A stretch of 64,000 nt of DNA from Variovorax sp. PBL-E5 (GTDB taxonomy: Bacteria; Pseudomonadota; Gammaproteobacteria; Burkholderiales; Burkholderiaceae_C). The stretch is from assembly GCF_901827185.1 (NCBI RefSeq), contig NZ_LR594671.1, positions 4,092,001 through 4,156,000 of the forward strand, in the 5' to 3' direction. The number at the start of each line of letters is the position of its first letter. Within the stretch, counting starts at the first letter, position 1. Shown here piece by piece: positions 44,601 through 54,793 of the stretch. The notes beneath the pieces are model-generated. The model saw nothing but the letters and a program-made list of their open reading frames with translations. It had not been told where the DNA came from and ran no database searches. The translations under genes and the position numbers were made by a program.

Positions 44601-46861
44601 CCAACGCGTCCTTCGGCTTCCAGATTTCCGAATCCGGCACCGGCTACACCTGGGCGGCAAACAGCCGCCTGCACCAGTTGACGCCATGGTCCAACGATCC
44701 GGTGCAGGACCCGGCCTTCGAGCACTACCTGCTGCAGGACCTCGACTCGCGCGAGCTGCTGCCGCTGACGCCGGCCGGCCGCGGCAGCAGCAGCGGCGTG
44801 GACAGGCACCGCGTGCGCCATGGCCAGGGCTACACGGTCTTCGAATGCCTGCATGGCTCCATGATGCTGGAGACCACCTTCTTCGCCGACCGCGACGATC
44901 GCGTGAAGCTGGTGCAGGTGAACGTGCGCAACGAAGGTACCAGCCAGCGCCGCCTGCGAGCGCTGGCGATGGTCGAATGGCAGCTCGGCGCGGCCCGCGG
45001 CGAACGCCGCACCGTGCACACGTGGAAGCCCGAAGACCTGCCGGCGGCGTTCGGCCAGCAGCGCGAGTCGAGCGCCGGCTTCGGCGGCAGCACGGCCTTC
45101 GTGATGCTCGCGGGCCTGAAGGGCGCGACGCAATGGACCTGCGACCGCAGCGAATTTTTCTCCGGCCGCGGCGCGGTCGAATTGCCCGAGCTGCTGCTGC
45201 AGCGCGCCGGCAGCGGCCTCGATGCCTGCGCCGCCGTGGCCGGCGAACTCGCGCTCGCGCCCGGCGAGAGCGCCAGCTTCGCCTTCATGCTGGGCCATGC
45301 GGACGATGCCGAAGCCGCGATGCAGCTGGCGCGCCGCTGGCAGCAGCGCGACGTGCCGCAGGCGCTGGCGCAGGTGCGCGGCTTCTGGGACGAGCTGCTC
45401 GGCCGCCTGCAGGTGCGCACGCCCGATGCGCTCTTCGATGCGCTGGTGAACCGCTGGCTCGTCTACCAGACGCTGGCCTGCAGGCTCTGGTCCAAGGCCG
45501 GCTTCTACCAGGCCGGCGGCGCCTTCGGCTTTCGCGATCAATTGCAGGACGCGATGGCCTTCGCGCTCACTGACCCGGCACGGCTGCGCGAGCAGATCCT
45601 CGTCAATGCGGCGCGCCAGTTTCCCGAAGGCGATGTGCAGCACTGGTGGCACATGCCCGGCGGCAACGGCGTGCGCACGCATTTCTCCGACGACCTGCTG
45701 TGGCTGCCCTACGCGTCGTCGCACTACGTCGAGGTGAGCGGCGACCGGTCGGTGCTCGACGAGGTCGTGCCTTTCATCGAAGGCCCCGCGATTCCCGCCG
45801 GCGCCGAGGACGCCTACTACGCGCCGCAGATCAGCGGCCGCACCGCCACCGTGTACGAACATGGCGCGCGCGCCATCGATCGCAGCCTCGCGACAGGTGC
45901 GCACGGCCTGCCGCTGATGGGCACCGGCGACTGGAACGACGGCATGAACCGCGTCGGCAACGAAGGCCGCGGCGAATCGGTCTGGCTCGCGTGGTTCCTG
46001 TGCAGCGTGGTCGAGCGCTTCGCCCCGATCGCCGAAGTGCGCGGCGAGCGCGAACGCGCCCAGCGCTGGCAGTCGGCGCGCAAGGGCTGGATCGCGGCGC
46101 TGCACGCTGCCGGCTGGGACGGTGCGTGGTTCCGCCGCGCCTTCTTCGACAACGGCGCGCCGCTCGGCTCGTCGGCCAACGACGAGTGCCGCATCGACCT
46201 GATCGCGCAGGCCTGGTCGGTGCTTTCGGGCGCTTCGGACGACGCGCACACGACGCCGGCGCTGGCCTCGATGAAGCAGCAGCTGCACGACGAGCCCGCC
46301 GGCCTGTTGCGCCTGCTGCATCCGCCGCTGGCCCACTCGTCCAACAACCCGGGCTACATCCAGGCCTACCCGCCGGGCGTGCGCGAGAACGGCGGCCAGT
46401 ATTCGCATGCCGCGGTGTGGGGCCTGATGGCGCAGGCGCTGCATGGCGACATCGAGGGCGCGTGGCAGAGCTTCGAAGGCCTGAGCCCCGCGCATCGCGC
46501 GCGCGATGCGGTGCGTGGGCCGGCCTACGAGATCGAGCCCTACGTGATGGCGGGCGACGTGTATGGCGCCGCACCGTATGTCGGGCGCGGCGGCTGGAGC
46601 TGGTACACCGGCTCGGCCGCCTGGATGCATCGCGCCGCCATCGAGACCCTGCTGGGCCTGACGGTGCGCGGCGAGCGGCTCTCGCTGACGCCGCGCGTGC
46701 CGGCGCATTGGCCGGGCTTCGAGATCACGCTGAAGCTGGGCGGTCGCGAACTGGTGATCCGCCATGGCGTCGCAGTGACGCCGCCGACGCACCATGCCGG
46801 GATCGGCGAATGGGTGGTGTGGCGCACGCTGCCGGACAAGGCCGTGCTGCAGGTGGGCTGA
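38696..46861 (+). CDS. ndvB: Cyclic beta-1,2-glucan synthase NdvB/ChvB-type
   Basis: Giant inner-membrane enzyme (2721 residues; family members are about 2800) that makes periplasmic cyclic glucan. In order: a cytoplasmic N-domain, membrane helices near 420-470, a GT84 domain with DGDTG near 645 and RVHRW near 792, further helices near 835-880 and 965-1005, a glucoamylase-like domain, and tandem GH94-type carbohydrate-binding and phosphorylase-like domains with GTGDWNDGMN near 2410, which would set ring size. TTG at 38696 overlapping the upstream stop is the likely start; an ATG at 38564 would overlap the small gene and adds an uncharacteristic arginine-rich stretch. No ATG fits better. Confidence 0.93.
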   Translation: MSAAAVVDRLDSLTQYARKLLLGPHEPVEPPIRAELFGAQRFEQHGHSLARAQAIQSEASRGDATPFFPRVDKNLESLRQAFDYIALTSRSGRYVAPAAEWLLDNFHLVEAQLQQIREGVPRSYYARLPKLAAPPLAGLPRVYGIAWAYVAHTDSVLNKELFTAFLNAYQDIDELTLGELWALPTTLRVVLLENLRRVAESIAESKVAREVAHAVWDAAETLSTQDLDVLYRALQSRGMQESYLTQLWQRVPVEHDEKVAPLVKWTEQHCPNGPALIGDAQTAQAAANLTVGNIITTLRMVGQVEWADLIEPVSRSLRVLRELPSFSRESELTRQQITHAMEQIARTSRQPEREVAQAVVRLALDAASLAPAEEDDETRWSRAERTAGYYLFGQGRPALATALNPRRGAKAAALPRASAARDWRLPLYAFVIVASTALLLVAAVHGLDRNGWPDARWTAVVALFLLAWPLSEAVMALVHRIVAESVRVRRLPRLEFAAGIPQAHRVLVVIPSFLSSVEANAGLVHRLELHWLANREDHAQFALLTDWADARLASMPGDAALLDDALQRIAVLNQTYPAPDAATPRFVLLHRPRSWSETEQRWMGWERKRGKIEMLLRLLAAGDASGFLPMAPGLRLAARIPYVMTLDGDTGLPPGALRELVAVAAHPLNAPQIDAASRRVVAGFGIFQPRIATPFPQRNERSFFHWLFAGQCGFDPYSSSASDIYQDVFGTGSFTGKGLLNVEAVHATLGRRLPEGAVLSHDLLEGTVARCAVVSDLVLIEDHPHHAGVAASRVHRWTRGDWQLLPLMLRARRYGIDALGLWKMGDNLRRAMVVPASTVLLAWVVFTDSFPLPWAFASVAAALVLGPLLGALAGLVPTRRSIELRHFFDVGSTELLRALAGAAWRFVRLAAQTRQLLDATARATWRLAVSRRHLLEWTTAAEAQAQARYELAPFIRRGALTSSLCVLLALAAALSPHPWVGALLFLLWALSPFVAWWSSRVPAAAEGALDPAHRVYLEQIARDTWHFFEHVVGPEDNHLPPDNLQLEPEPTVAHRTSPTNIGMYLLACCCAREFGWIDTHALAARLTATLDTVDRLDKHQGHLFNWYDTQSLKMLPPAYVSSVDSGNLAGHLVAVAQACRDFDAESPPGTAFETLARRCEALCAGMDFRGLYDAKRHLFHIGLQVEDNVLDASYYDLLASESRLLSFLAIAKGDVPLRHWMALGRPFLSVGVKPGLKSWSGSMFEYLMPALVMAEPEGGLLQVANLAAIIEQQTFATVQDLPWGVSESAYFARDHSLAYQYSPFGVPRLALRRTPPTDRVVAPYATAMATLLAPDDAVINLKLLESLGARGDFGFFDAIDFTVSRQPEGQPFTVVRNVMAHHHGMSLVALCNAVCDDAPRRWFGSSPLVQAHDALLHERTPRQIIGSADPRTPPEPATGETAPVFQPRVVDPMAPAFQPTHLLSNGSYTVALRANGAGVSRWRAFNVSRWRDDPLRDGYGTFLYVRDVQSGALTSLTALPAPGEGWRYRARFLADQVQFDASGPELQARTTVLISPEDDTELRTVALHNSGSETRTLELISYFEPVLSNPKADESHPAFANMFIESRWEPGWRALLMWRKPRLHGDPVVAAAHFVASADAQVLSIDCMVDRRAFVGRNRSLAAPALDAQPMAADGAPVTGLDPIASLRVRLTIAPGATARVTFATAADDNIDDLMPCIDRYLQPMHVERAMRMAATLAQVRLRDLSIDPAKNLALQDLTTILTYTTPRVMKDRGLIDLRQIWRFGISGDKPIVLVYIHSLAGKGLVDTLLRAQPWWGFGGVACDLVVLNGEPNSYLMPLQREIEALRDRVANQTQNSFPRNDAAGFYLLRDQEVAPSEKAALSSLARAVFTADGRALEVQVAALRDAATGPTDDEIGPRVALSVLPSAAQVAGPVTAPQGDFDADSGEFRFEVDLSRRTARPWINVIAANASFGFQISESGTGYTWAANSRLHQLTPWSNDPVQDPAFEHYLLQDLDSRELLPLTPAGRGSSSGVDRHRVRHGQGYTVFECLHGSMMLETTFFADRDDRVKLVQVNVRNEGTSQRRLRALAMVEWQLGAARGERRTVHTWKPEDLPAAFGQQRESSAGFGGSTAFVMLAGLKGATQWTCDRSEFFSGRGAVELPELLLQRAGSGLDACAAVAGELALAPGESASFAFMLGHADDAEAAMQLARRWQQRDVPQALAQVRGFWDELLGRLQVRTPDALFDALVNRWLVYQTLACRLWSKAGFYQAGGAFGFRDQLQDAMAFALTDPARLREQILVNAARQFPEGDVQHWWHMPGGNGVRTHFSDDLLWLPYASSHYVEVSGDRSVLDEVVPFIEGPAIPAGAEDAYYAPQISGRTATVYEHGARAIDRSLATGAHGLPLMGTGDWNDGMNRVGNEGRGESVWLAWFLCSVVERFAPIAEVRGERERAQRWQSARKGWIAALHAAGWDGAWFRRAFFDNGAPLGSSANDECRIDLIAQAWSVLSGASDDAHTTPALASMKQQLHDEPAGLLRLLHPPLAHSSNNPGYIQAYPPGVRENGGQYSHAAVWGLMAQALHGDIEGAWQSFEGLSPAHRARDAVRGPAYEIEPYVMAGDVYGAAPYVGRGGWSWYTGSAAWMHRAAIETLLGLTVRGERLSLTPRVPAHWPGFEITLKLGGRELVIRHGVAVTPPTHHAGIGEWVVWRTLPDKAVLQVG

Positions 46862-46864
46862 GGA

Positions 46865-48028
46865 TCAATCCCCGAGCAGCTCTCCGATGGGCTGCAAGTC
46901 TTCGACGCGGTCGCAGATGGCTTTCACGACCATCATGATCGGAATGCCCAGCAGCAGCCCCCAGATGCCCCACAGCCAGCCCCAGAAGATCACGCCGACG
47001 AACACCGCGACGGGATTCATGCGGCTGGAACGGCTGGTGAGATAGGGCACCAGCAGGTTGCCGACCAGCGTGTGGATCACCAGCGACGTGCCGCCCACCA
47101 GCAGGGCCATCTGGATGCTGTTGAACTGCAGGAAGGCGACCAGCCCGGCCGCCGCCATCACGATGACGGAACCGATGTACGGGATGAGATTGGTCACCGC
47201 CGCCACGATGCCCCACACGGCCGCGTTCTCCAGCCCGATCGCCCAGAAGGCCAGTCCGGTCGCGACGCCGATCAGCGCGCTCGAGAAGATCTGCACCAGC
47301 AGGTAGCGCTCGATGTGGCCGGTGATGTCGTCGAGCACATGCACCGTGATCTTTTTCTTCTGCAGGCTGGGCCCGGTGATCTTGACCAGCTTGCGGCGGA
47401 AAGTGTCGCCGGAGCCCAGCGAGAAGTAGGTGAGGAAGGCGATCAGCGTGAGCTGCCCGGCCGCGTTCAGCAGCCCCACCGTGCCGGTCCACAGGTAGTC
47501 GCGCACATTGAAGGCCGGCCGCTCGATGATCACCCGCGCGACGCCCTTGCGCGCGGCGACCTTCTCCGAATTTTCCTGCGCGGCCTGCTCGAGTTGCGCC
47601 GCCGCCTTCTGCACCGTGTCGATCGCGCTGGGATCGGCGGGCCGGTTGCCGCTGCGTACCGCGAGCCGCAGCTTCTGCGCCGCGAGGGGCAGCGAATCGA
47701 CCAGCGCGGTGGCGTTCCCGTAGAGCGAATAGCCGGTCCAGCCCACCCCGCCGCCGATCGCGATCAGGACCGCTGCCGCGCCGATCCAGCGCGAGATCTT
47801 CCAGCGCTCCAGCCGGTCGACCAGCGGCGCGAGCGCATAGGTCAGCATCAGACTCACCATCAGGGGAATGAAGACCGCCTGCGCCCACTGCAGCACGAAC
47901 ACCGCGGCCAGCACGGCGAGCACCACCAGCGATGCGCTGCGCACGTCGACCGGCATGTGCAGCAGCACGCGATCGGGCTCGCGCTGCGGGACCGCGGGTT
48001 CGGCCGGGTCCTCGTCCTGCGCGTTCAT
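46865..48028 (-). CDS. AI-2E family transporter/permease (PerM-like)
   Basis: A 387-residue integral membrane protein with about eight helices and the family motifs (PYIGSVIVMAAAGLVAF, GNLLVPYLTSR, IFWGWLWGIWGLLLGIP). Some members export autoinducer-2 and others sodium/protons or unknown solutes; the substrate cannot be told. The ATG at 48028 overlaps the response-regulator stop as ATGA, making it the third gene of the AlgZ-AlgR operon. It ends three bases from the convergent ndvB end. Confidence 0.88.
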   Translation of the reverse strand: MNAQDEDPAEPAVPQREPDRVLLHMPVDVRSASLVVLAVLAAVFVLQWAQAVFIPLMVSLMLTYALAPLVDRLERWKISRWIGAAAVLIAIGGGVGWTGYSLYGNATALVDSLPLAAQKLRLAVRSGNRPADPSAIDTVQKAAAQLEQAAQENSEKVAARKGVARVIIERPAFNVRDYLWTGTVGLLNAAGQLTLIAFLTYFSLGSGDTFRRKLVKITGPSLQKKKITVHVLDDITGHIERYLLVQIFSSALIGVATGLAFWAIGLENAAVWGIVAAVTNLIPYIGSVIVMAAAGLVAFLQFNSIQMALLVGGTSLVIHTLVGNLLVPYLTSRSSRMNPVAVFVGVIFWGWLWGIWGLLLGIPIMMVVKAICDRVEDLQPIGELLGD

Positions 48029-48774
48029 CGCGGATCCTTGAGCACTTCGCGCACCGCGCTCAGCTGGCGGCGCGACACCGCCACCGGCTCGGGAATGCCC
48101 TCGAGCCGCAGGGCCCAGCCTTCGGCGTCCTCGCCGTCGTCGTACTTCTCGAGCGCGCGGATCGCCTCGCGCGCGACCAGCGCATTGCGATGCACGCGCA
48201 CGAAGCGCGCCGGATAGCGATCCTCGATCTCGGCCAGCGAACCGTCGAGGATGTGGCTGCGCGACGCGGTCCGCACGGTGAGGTACTTGTATTCGGACTT
48301 GAGGTAGAGCACCTCGGCCAGCGGCACGCGCTCGGTGCGGCCGCGGTCCTGGATGACCAGCGCTTCCTGCGTCGCTTCCGTCGACGGCGCGCGCCGTTCC
48401 TTCAGGTGGCGTTCCGCCTTCTGCAGCGCCTGCTGCAGACGTTCGGCCCGCACCGGCTTGGTCAGGTAGTCGACGGCCTCCAGCTCGAAGGCCGTGACGG
48501 CATGGACCGCGTGCGCGGTGACGAACACGATGGCCGGCGCCTCCGGCCGGCTGCGCAGGCTGCGCGCGAGTTCGATGCCGTCGATGCCCGGCATGTGGAT
48601 GTCGAGCAGCACGAGGTCGATCTGCGTGCCGTTCAGTTGCTGCAGCGCAGCCTTGCCATGCGCGGCCTCCGACACCACTTCGGCCGCCGGCGATCGGCAA
48701 TCGGCCAGCAGGTTGCGCAGGCGCGACCGTGCCAGCGCTTCATCGTCGACGATCAGGGTTCGAAGTGAAGTCAT
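48025..48774 (-). CDS. algR: LytTR-type response regulator (AlgR-like)
   Basis: Two-component regulator of 249 residues. The receiver domain carries Asp10/Asp11 and phospho-acceptor Asp58 (LVLLDIHMPG). The LytTR DNA-binding domain covers about 140-240 (LYLKSEYKYLTVRT, FVRVHRNALVA). AlgR and relatives control alginate, twitching and other surface genes. The ATG overlaps the kinase stop as ATGA. The neighbourhood argH/kinase/regulator matches Pseudomonas argH-algZ-algR, which supports the name. Confidence 0.9.
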   Translation of the reverse strand: MTSLRTLIVDDEALARSRLRNLLADCRSPAAEVVSEAAHGKAALQQLNGTQIDLVLLDIHMPGIDGIELARSLRSRPEAPAIVFVTAHAVHAVTAFELEAVDYLTKPVRAERLQQALQKAERHLKERRAPSTEATQEALVIQDRGRTERVPLAEVLYLKSEYKYLTVRTASRSHILDGSLAEIEDRYPARFVRVHRNALVAREAIRALEKYDDGEDAEGWALRLEGIPEPVAVSRRQLSAVREVLKDPR

Positions 48775-49862
48775 GAGGAGGCGGGGATGGCGATCCGCAC
48801 GCGGTAGTTCTTCTGGTCCATGCCGGCGCTGAACTGCGCCTGCACGTCGTGCAGCAGGCGCAGCCGGTCGCGCACGTTGGCCAGCGCGATGCCGTGGCCG
48901 CGCGGCAGCGGCGCATCGGCCCAGCGCAGCGGCGGCAGGCTGTTGACGACCTCGATCACCACCATGCCGCCACGGCGCTGGGTGCGGATGCGGACCCGGG
49001 CGCCGTCGGGGCTCGGCTCCACGCCATGCTTGACCGCGTTCTCGACCAGCGGCTGCAGCAGCAGCGGCGGCAGGCGCGCGTCGCTGGCCGCGGCGTCGAG
49101 GTCCCAGCGAATGCGCAGCCGCTCGCCGAAACGCACCTGCTCGATGGCCAGGTAGCGCTCGGCCAACCCGATCTCGTCGGCCAGGGTGACCGATTCGCCC
49201 GGATCGGCCAGCGCCTGGCGGAACAGCTCGCTGAGGTCTTCCAGCATGGCTTCGGCCTTGGCCGGCTCCTCGCGCACCAGTGCGATGGCGCTGTTGAGCG
49301 TGTTGAAAAGAAAATGCGGGCGGATGCGCGACTGCAGTTCTTCGAGCCGCGCGGTGGTGGCCGCGGGCGTTCGGCCACGGGCGCGCAGCACCAGCGCCGT
49401 GACGGCCACGCCGGCGAACAACGCGCCGGCCAGCGCGCTCGCAAGCCACGGCGCGGTGCCGAGCACGCCGGTCAGCCGCAGCAGCCCGCAGCCGTAGAGC
49501 CCGGCCAGCGCGCCGAGCAGCACGCCAGCACCGTACTGGGCCTGGCTCGGCAGGCGGCCGAGCGGCTTCTTCAGACCGCAGGCCGCGAGCAGCCAGAGCA
49601 GTGTCGCAGGCAGGGCGCCGCCCGTCACGACGGCCGTCAGCGACAGCCACTCGGCCAGCGTCGGCGCAAGAAACAAGGCGGCGACCGCCGCCACCGCCTC
49701 GACGAAGAGCACGGCCCGCAGCACCACGCCGATCTGGCATGCATCGAACGATGCCGCCGGCTGGCGCGCGAGCACCCGCGGGCGAACACCGGCCGGCGCT
49801 GCGGAGGTGGCCGATAAAATCGATGGGTTGCGCATCACAGAAACATCGGGTGACAAACCCAT
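48771..49862 (-). CDS. algZ: LytS/YehU-family sensor histidine kinase (AlgZ/FimS-like)
   Basis: A 363-residue membrane kinase. Four hydrophobic helices span about 40-160, without an obvious periplasmic sensor domain. The His_kinase domain follows, with the acceptor-type His183 in [13 protein letters not shown], and an ATPase domain with [14 protein letters not shown] and [11 protein letters not shown]. The ATG at 49862 has GGGAGG five bases upstream and is preferred to the ATG at 49835. It starts only 23 bases from divergent argH, so the promoters must overlap coding sequence. Confidence 0.9.
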   Translation of the reverse strand: MGLSPDVSVMRNPSILSATSAAPAGVRPRVLARQPAASFDACQIGVVLRAVLFVEAVAAVAALFLAPTLAEWLSLTAVVTGGALPATLLWLLAACGLKKPLGRLPSQAQYGAGVLLGALAGLYGCGLLRLTGVLGTAPWLASALAGALFAGVAVTALVLRARGRTPAATTARLEELQSRIRPHFLFNTLNSAIALVREEPAKAEAMLEDLSELFRQALADPGESVTLADEIGLAERYLAIEQVRFGERLRIRWDLDAAASDARLPPLLLQPLVENAVKHGVEPSPDGARVRIRTQRRGGMVVIEVVNSLPPLRWADAPLPRGHGIALANVRDRLRLLHDVQAQFSAGMDQKNYRVRIAIPASS

Positions 49863-49885
49863 TATTGCCTCCCAGGCCGTCTTCC

Positions 49886-51283
<1,398 letters not shown>

Positions 51284-51412
51284 TGCATCCGGGTTTACCC
51301 CCGAAGTTTGTTCCCAAATGTAAGAATGTAGTGCTAAAGTTTGGCATTCATTGGCAGACCACGCGACGGTGAACGTACCGTCCCACGGCGTCTGCCATCC
51401 GCTCCGAATGCC

Positions 51413-52261
51413 ATGGAACATCCCAGCTGCGTCGTCGTCCTTCTCACTTTCAATTCCGCGTCGATCATCCGGGAGACCGTGGGCGCAGCGAAGAAGGTCA
51501 GCCCGCACGTGTTCGCGGTCGATTCGCACTCCCTGGACGGCACGCCCGCCATCCTCGAAGAACTGGGCTGCACTGTCGTGCAGCGGCCCTTCGTCAACTA
51601 CAGCGACCAGCGCAACTGGGCGATCGCGCAGGTCGAGAAGTCCTACCCCTGGCAGTTGCACCTGGACGCCGACGAGGTGCTGGACGCCCAGGCGGTCGAG
51701 GAGATCGGGGCCCTGCTGGCCGGCACGCCGCGCTTCGACGCCTACATCCTGCGCCGGCGCGACTATTTCATGGGCAAGATGCTGCGCCACAGTGGCGTCA
51801 ATCCCTGGCATCTGAGGCTCTTCCGATCGGGCCAGGGGCGCTGCGAAGCGAGGCTCTACGACCAGCACTTCATCAGCCCTGCAAGGCCGGGCCGCATCGA
51901 CGGCTTCATGCATGACAAGAATTCGGCGCAGCTCAGCGACTGGATCGCGAGCCACAATCGCTGGAGCGATGCCGAAGCCAAGGAGAAGCTCGGGCCCAGC
52001 GCCTTGCCGGACGACGTCCTGAAGCCGCGCCTCACGGGCGATGCCCGCGAGCGCACGCGCTTCATCAAGGAGGTCTACTACAAGCTGCCGATCGGCCTGC
52101 GCGCGCTCAGCTATTTCGTCTACCGCTACTTCTTTCGGCTTGGCTTTCTGGACGGCAAGGAAGGCTTCTATTTCGCGTTTTTTCAGGCATTGTGGTTTCG
52201 CATGCTGATCGACGCGAAGATGTACGAACAGCGCAGCGCGAACGCGCAGCGCCCTCACTGA
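51413..52261 (+). CDS. Glycosyltransferase family 2 (WaaE/KdtX-like)
   Basis: A 282-residue inverting glycosyltransferase with a GT-A fold. The beginning [20 protein letters not shown], the acceptor/donor segment [10 protein letters not shown] and the metal-binding [10 protein letters not shown] are typical of the WaaE group, which adds sugars to the lipopolysaccharide core. Hydrophobic aromatic segments near the C-terminus ([12 protein letters not shown]) suggest membrane association. It is followed after 23 bases by UDP-xylose synthase, so it may use UDP-xylose or UDP-glucuronate; that is inference. Confidence 0.85.
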   Translation: MEHPSCVVVLLTFNSASIIRETVGAAKKVSPHVFAVDSHSLDGTPAILEELGCTVVQRPFVNYSDQRNWAIAQVEKSYPWQLHLDADEVLDAQAVEEIGALLAGTPRFDAYILRRRDYFMGKMLRHSGVNPWHLRLFRSGQGRCEARLYDQHFISPARPGRIDGFMHDKNSAQLSDWIASHNRWSDAEAKEKLGPSALPDDVLKPRLTGDARERTRFIKEVYYKLPIGLRALSYFVYRYFFRLGFLDGKEGFYFAFFQALWFRMLIDAKMYEQRSANAQRPH

Positions 52262-52284
52262 CTTTTTACGGAGTGACCACACCC

Positions 52285-53256
52285 ATGCGGCAATACAACG
52301 CATCCAAGCGAATGCTCGTCACCGGCGGCGCCGGTTTCCTCGGCAGCCATCTGTGCGACCGGCTGATCGAGCAGGGGCACGACGTCCTGTGCGTCGACAA
52401 CTTCTTCACCGGCACCAAGCACAACGTCGAGCACCTGCTCGACCATCCGCGCTTCGAGCTGATGCGTCACGACGTGACTTTTCCGCTCTACGTGGAAGTG
52501 GACGAGATCTTCAACCTCGCCTGCCCGGCTTCGCCGGTCCACTACCAGCACGACCCGGTGCAGACCACCAAGACCAGCGTGCACGGCGCCATCAACATGC
52601 TCGGCCTGGCCAAGCGGGTGCGGGCCAAGATCCTTCAGGCCTCCACCAGCGAGGTCTACGGCGATCCCGAGATCCATCCGCAGGTCGAGGCCTACTGGGG
52701 CCGCGTCAATCCGATCGGCATCCGCAGCTGCTACGACGAGGGCAAGCGCTGCGCCGAGACGCTGTTCTTCGACTACCACCGCCAGCACAAGCTGCGCATC
52801 AAGGTGGTTCGCATCTTCAACACCTTCGGACCGCGCATGCACCTGAACGACGGCCGCGTGGTGTCGAACTTCATCGTGCAGGCGCTCAAGGGCCAGGACA
52901 TCACCATCTACGGCGACGGCCAGCAGACGCGCAGCTTCTGCTACGTCGACGACCTGGTCGAGGCCATGCTGCGCATGATGGCCACCGGCGACGAGGTGCC
53001 GGGCCCGATCAACATCGGCAATCCCGGCGAGTTCTCGATGCTGGAGCTGGCCAACAAGGTGATCGAGATCACCGGCTCCAAGAGCAAGCTGGTGCGCATG
53101 CCGCTGCCGGCGGACGACCCCAAGCAGCGGCGCCCCGACATCTCGATGGCGCAGAAGGAGCTCGGCGGCTGGGCCCCGCGCACCCAGCTCGACGAAGGGC
53201 TCAAGAAGACCATCGCCTACTTCGACCAGATCCTGTCGGAACCCAAGACCGCCTGA
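52285..53256 (+). CDS. uxs: UDP-glucuronate decarboxylase (UDP-xylose synthase)
   Basis: Short-chain dehydrogenase fold enzyme converting UDP-glucuronate to UDP-xylose with bound NAD. The 323-residue protein has [10 protein letters not shown] (13-22), the TSEVYGD motif (121-127) and catalytic Tyr150 and Lys154 (SCYDEGKR). The YDEGKR context with [10 protein letters not shown] upstream is characteristic of the UXS subgroup. GGAG lies about ten bases before the ATG at 52285. Its substrate is made by the next gene, seven bases downstream. Confidence 0.92.
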   Translation: MRQYNASKRMLVTGGAGFLGSHLCDRLIEQGHDVLCVDNFFTGTKHNVEHLLDHPRFELMRHDVTFPLYVEVDEIFNLACPASPVHYQHDPVQTTKTSVHGAINMLGLAKRVRAKILQASTSEVYGDPEIHPQVEAYWGRVNPIGIRSCYDEGKRCAETLFFDYHRQHKLRIKVVRIFNTFGPRMHLNDGRVVSNFIVQALKGQDITIYGDGQQTRSFCYVDDLVEAMLRMMATGDEVPGPINIGNPGEFSMLELANKVIEITGSKSKLVRMPLPADDPKQRRPDISMAQKELGGWAPRTQLDEGLKKTIAYFDQILSEPKTA

Positions 53257-53263
53257 CGCTCCC

Positions 53264-54637
53264 ATGAACATCACCATCATCGGCACCGGCTATGTCGGGC
53301 TTGTCACCGGCGCATGCCTGGCGGACATCGGCAACAACGTGTTCTGCCTCGACCTCGACGCGCGCAAGATCGCGACCCTCAACGAGGGCGGCATCCCGAT
53401 CTACGAGCCCGGCCTCGAGGACGTCGTCGAATCGAACGCGGCGGCCAAACGGCTGACCTTCTCCACCGACGTCGAAGCCGCCGTCGCCCACGGCGACATC
53501 CAGTTCATCGCCGTCGGCACGCCGCCCGACGAGGACGGCAGCGCCGACCTGAAATACGTGCTCGCCGCGGCGCGCAGCATCGGCCGGACCATGGAAAGCT
53601 TCAAGGTCGTGGTCGACAAGTCGACCGTGCCGGTGGGCACCGCCGAACGCGTCACCGCAGCGATCCAGGAAGAGCTCGACAAGCGCGGGCGTTCCGACCT
53701 GCGCTTCTCGGTCGTGAGCAATCCCGAATTCCTCAAGGAAGGTGCGGCGGTCGAGGACTTCATGCGCCCGGACCGCATCGTCATCGGCTACACCGACGAC
53801 GAGCCCGGCCGCGAGGCGCTGGCCGCGATGCGCAGGCTCTACGCGCCCTTCAACCGCAACCACGAGCGCACGCGCGTGATGGACGTGAAGTCCGCCGAGT
53901 TCGCGAAGTACGCGGCCAACGCGATGCTGGCCACCCGCATCAGCTTCATGAACGAGCTGGCCAACCTCGCCGACCGCGTCGGCGCCGACATCGAGGCGGT
54001 GCGCCAGGGCATCGGCTCCGATCCGCGCATTGGCTACAGCTTTCTCTATGCCGGCACGGGCTACGGCGGCAGCTGCTTTCCGAAGGACATCCAGGCATTG
54101 ACGCGCACCGCGCGCGACCACGGGCAGGCGCTGCGCGTGCTCGAGTCGGTCGAAGCGGTCAACGACGAGCAGAAACGCGTGCTCACCAACAAGGTGCTGA
54201 CACGCTTCGGCAACGATCTCACCGGCCGCACCTTCGCGCTCTGGGGCCTGGCCTTCAAGCCGAACACCGACGACATGCGCGAGGCGCCCAGCCGCGTGGT
54301 GCTCGACGTGCTGGTGCGTGCGGGCGCCCGCGTGGTGGCGCACGACCCGATCGCGGTCGAGGAGACGAAGCGCGTGCTGCAACTCGACTTCGCCGATGCA
54401 CCGGCGCTGCTCGACCGCATCAGCTTCGTCGCCGGCAAGGATCCGATGGAAGCGCTCGCCGGTGCCGATGCGCTGATCATCGTCACCGAGTGGAAGGCCT
54501 ACCGCAGCCCGAACCTCGAGCGCCTCAAGTCGCTGATGAAGTCGCCCGTGATTTTCGACGGGCGCAATCTCTATGAGCCCGCCACCATGAAGGAAGCGGG
54601 CGTTGTCTACCAGGGCATCGGGCGCAACAGCGTCTGA
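53264..54637 (+). CDS. ugd: UDP-glucose 6-dehydrogenase
   Basis: Oxidises UDP-glucose to UDP-glucuronate with two NAD. The 457-residue enzyme begins with the Rossmann motif [10 protein letters not shown]. The active-site cysteine is Cys271 in [10 protein letters not shown], and the C-terminal UDP-binding domain includes [17 protein letters not shown]. The gene follows uxs by seven bases, so product and precursor enzymes are co-produced. Confidence 0.96.
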   Translation: MNITIIGTGYVGLVTGACLADIGNNVFCLDLDARKIATLNEGGIPIYEPGLEDVVESNAAAKRLTFSTDVEAAVAHGDIQFIAVGTPPDEDGSADLKYVLAAARSIGRTMESFKVVVDKSTVPVGTAERVTAAIQEELDKRGRSDLRFSVVSNPEFLKEGAAVEDFMRPDRIVIGYTDDEPGREALAAMRRLYAPFNRNHERTRVMDVKSAEFAKYAANAMLATRISFMNELANLADRVGADIEAVRQGIGSDPRIGYSFLYAGTGYGGSCFPKDIQALTRTARDHGQALRVLESVEAVNDEQKRVLTNKVLTRFGNDLTGRTFALWGLAFKPNTDDMREAPSRVVLDVLVRAGARVVAHDPIAVEETKRVLQLDFADAPALLDRISFVAGKDPMEALAGADALIIVTEWKAYRSPNLERLKSLMKSPVIFDGRNLYEPATMKEAGVVYQGIGRNSV

Positions 54638-54727
54638 ACGCCGGCCGCAGCGCACCGCGAACCGCCGGGTATCCACTCGGCGCTTTCGAATTGCGGCCTC
54701 ATACAGGCTTACGCAGAGACGCGGCCT

Positions 54728-54757
54728 TCGGATTCAGGACCCCAGCCTTGAATCCGA
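54728..54757 (+). repeat. Inverted repeat between ugd and the ECF sigma gene
   Basis: TCGGATTCA (54728-54736) pairs with TGAATCCGA (54749-54757) across a 12-base spacer. It lies 36 bases before the sigma-factor ATG and 90 bases after ugd. There is no T-tract, so it may be a weak terminator, a leader hairpin or an operator. Confidence 0.5.
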
Positions 54758-54793
54758 CGGGGTGCCGGGACCGTACCGCTAACATGCCGATCG

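Noticed and set aside
38465..46795. A 2776-codon open frame on the minus strand opposite ndvB
   Set aside because: It is the shadow of the plus-strand cyclic glucan synthase in GC-rich DNA. The translation is a low-complexity arginine/histidine/glutamine string with no recognisable domain, whereas the plus frame has clear GT84 and GH94 motifs.
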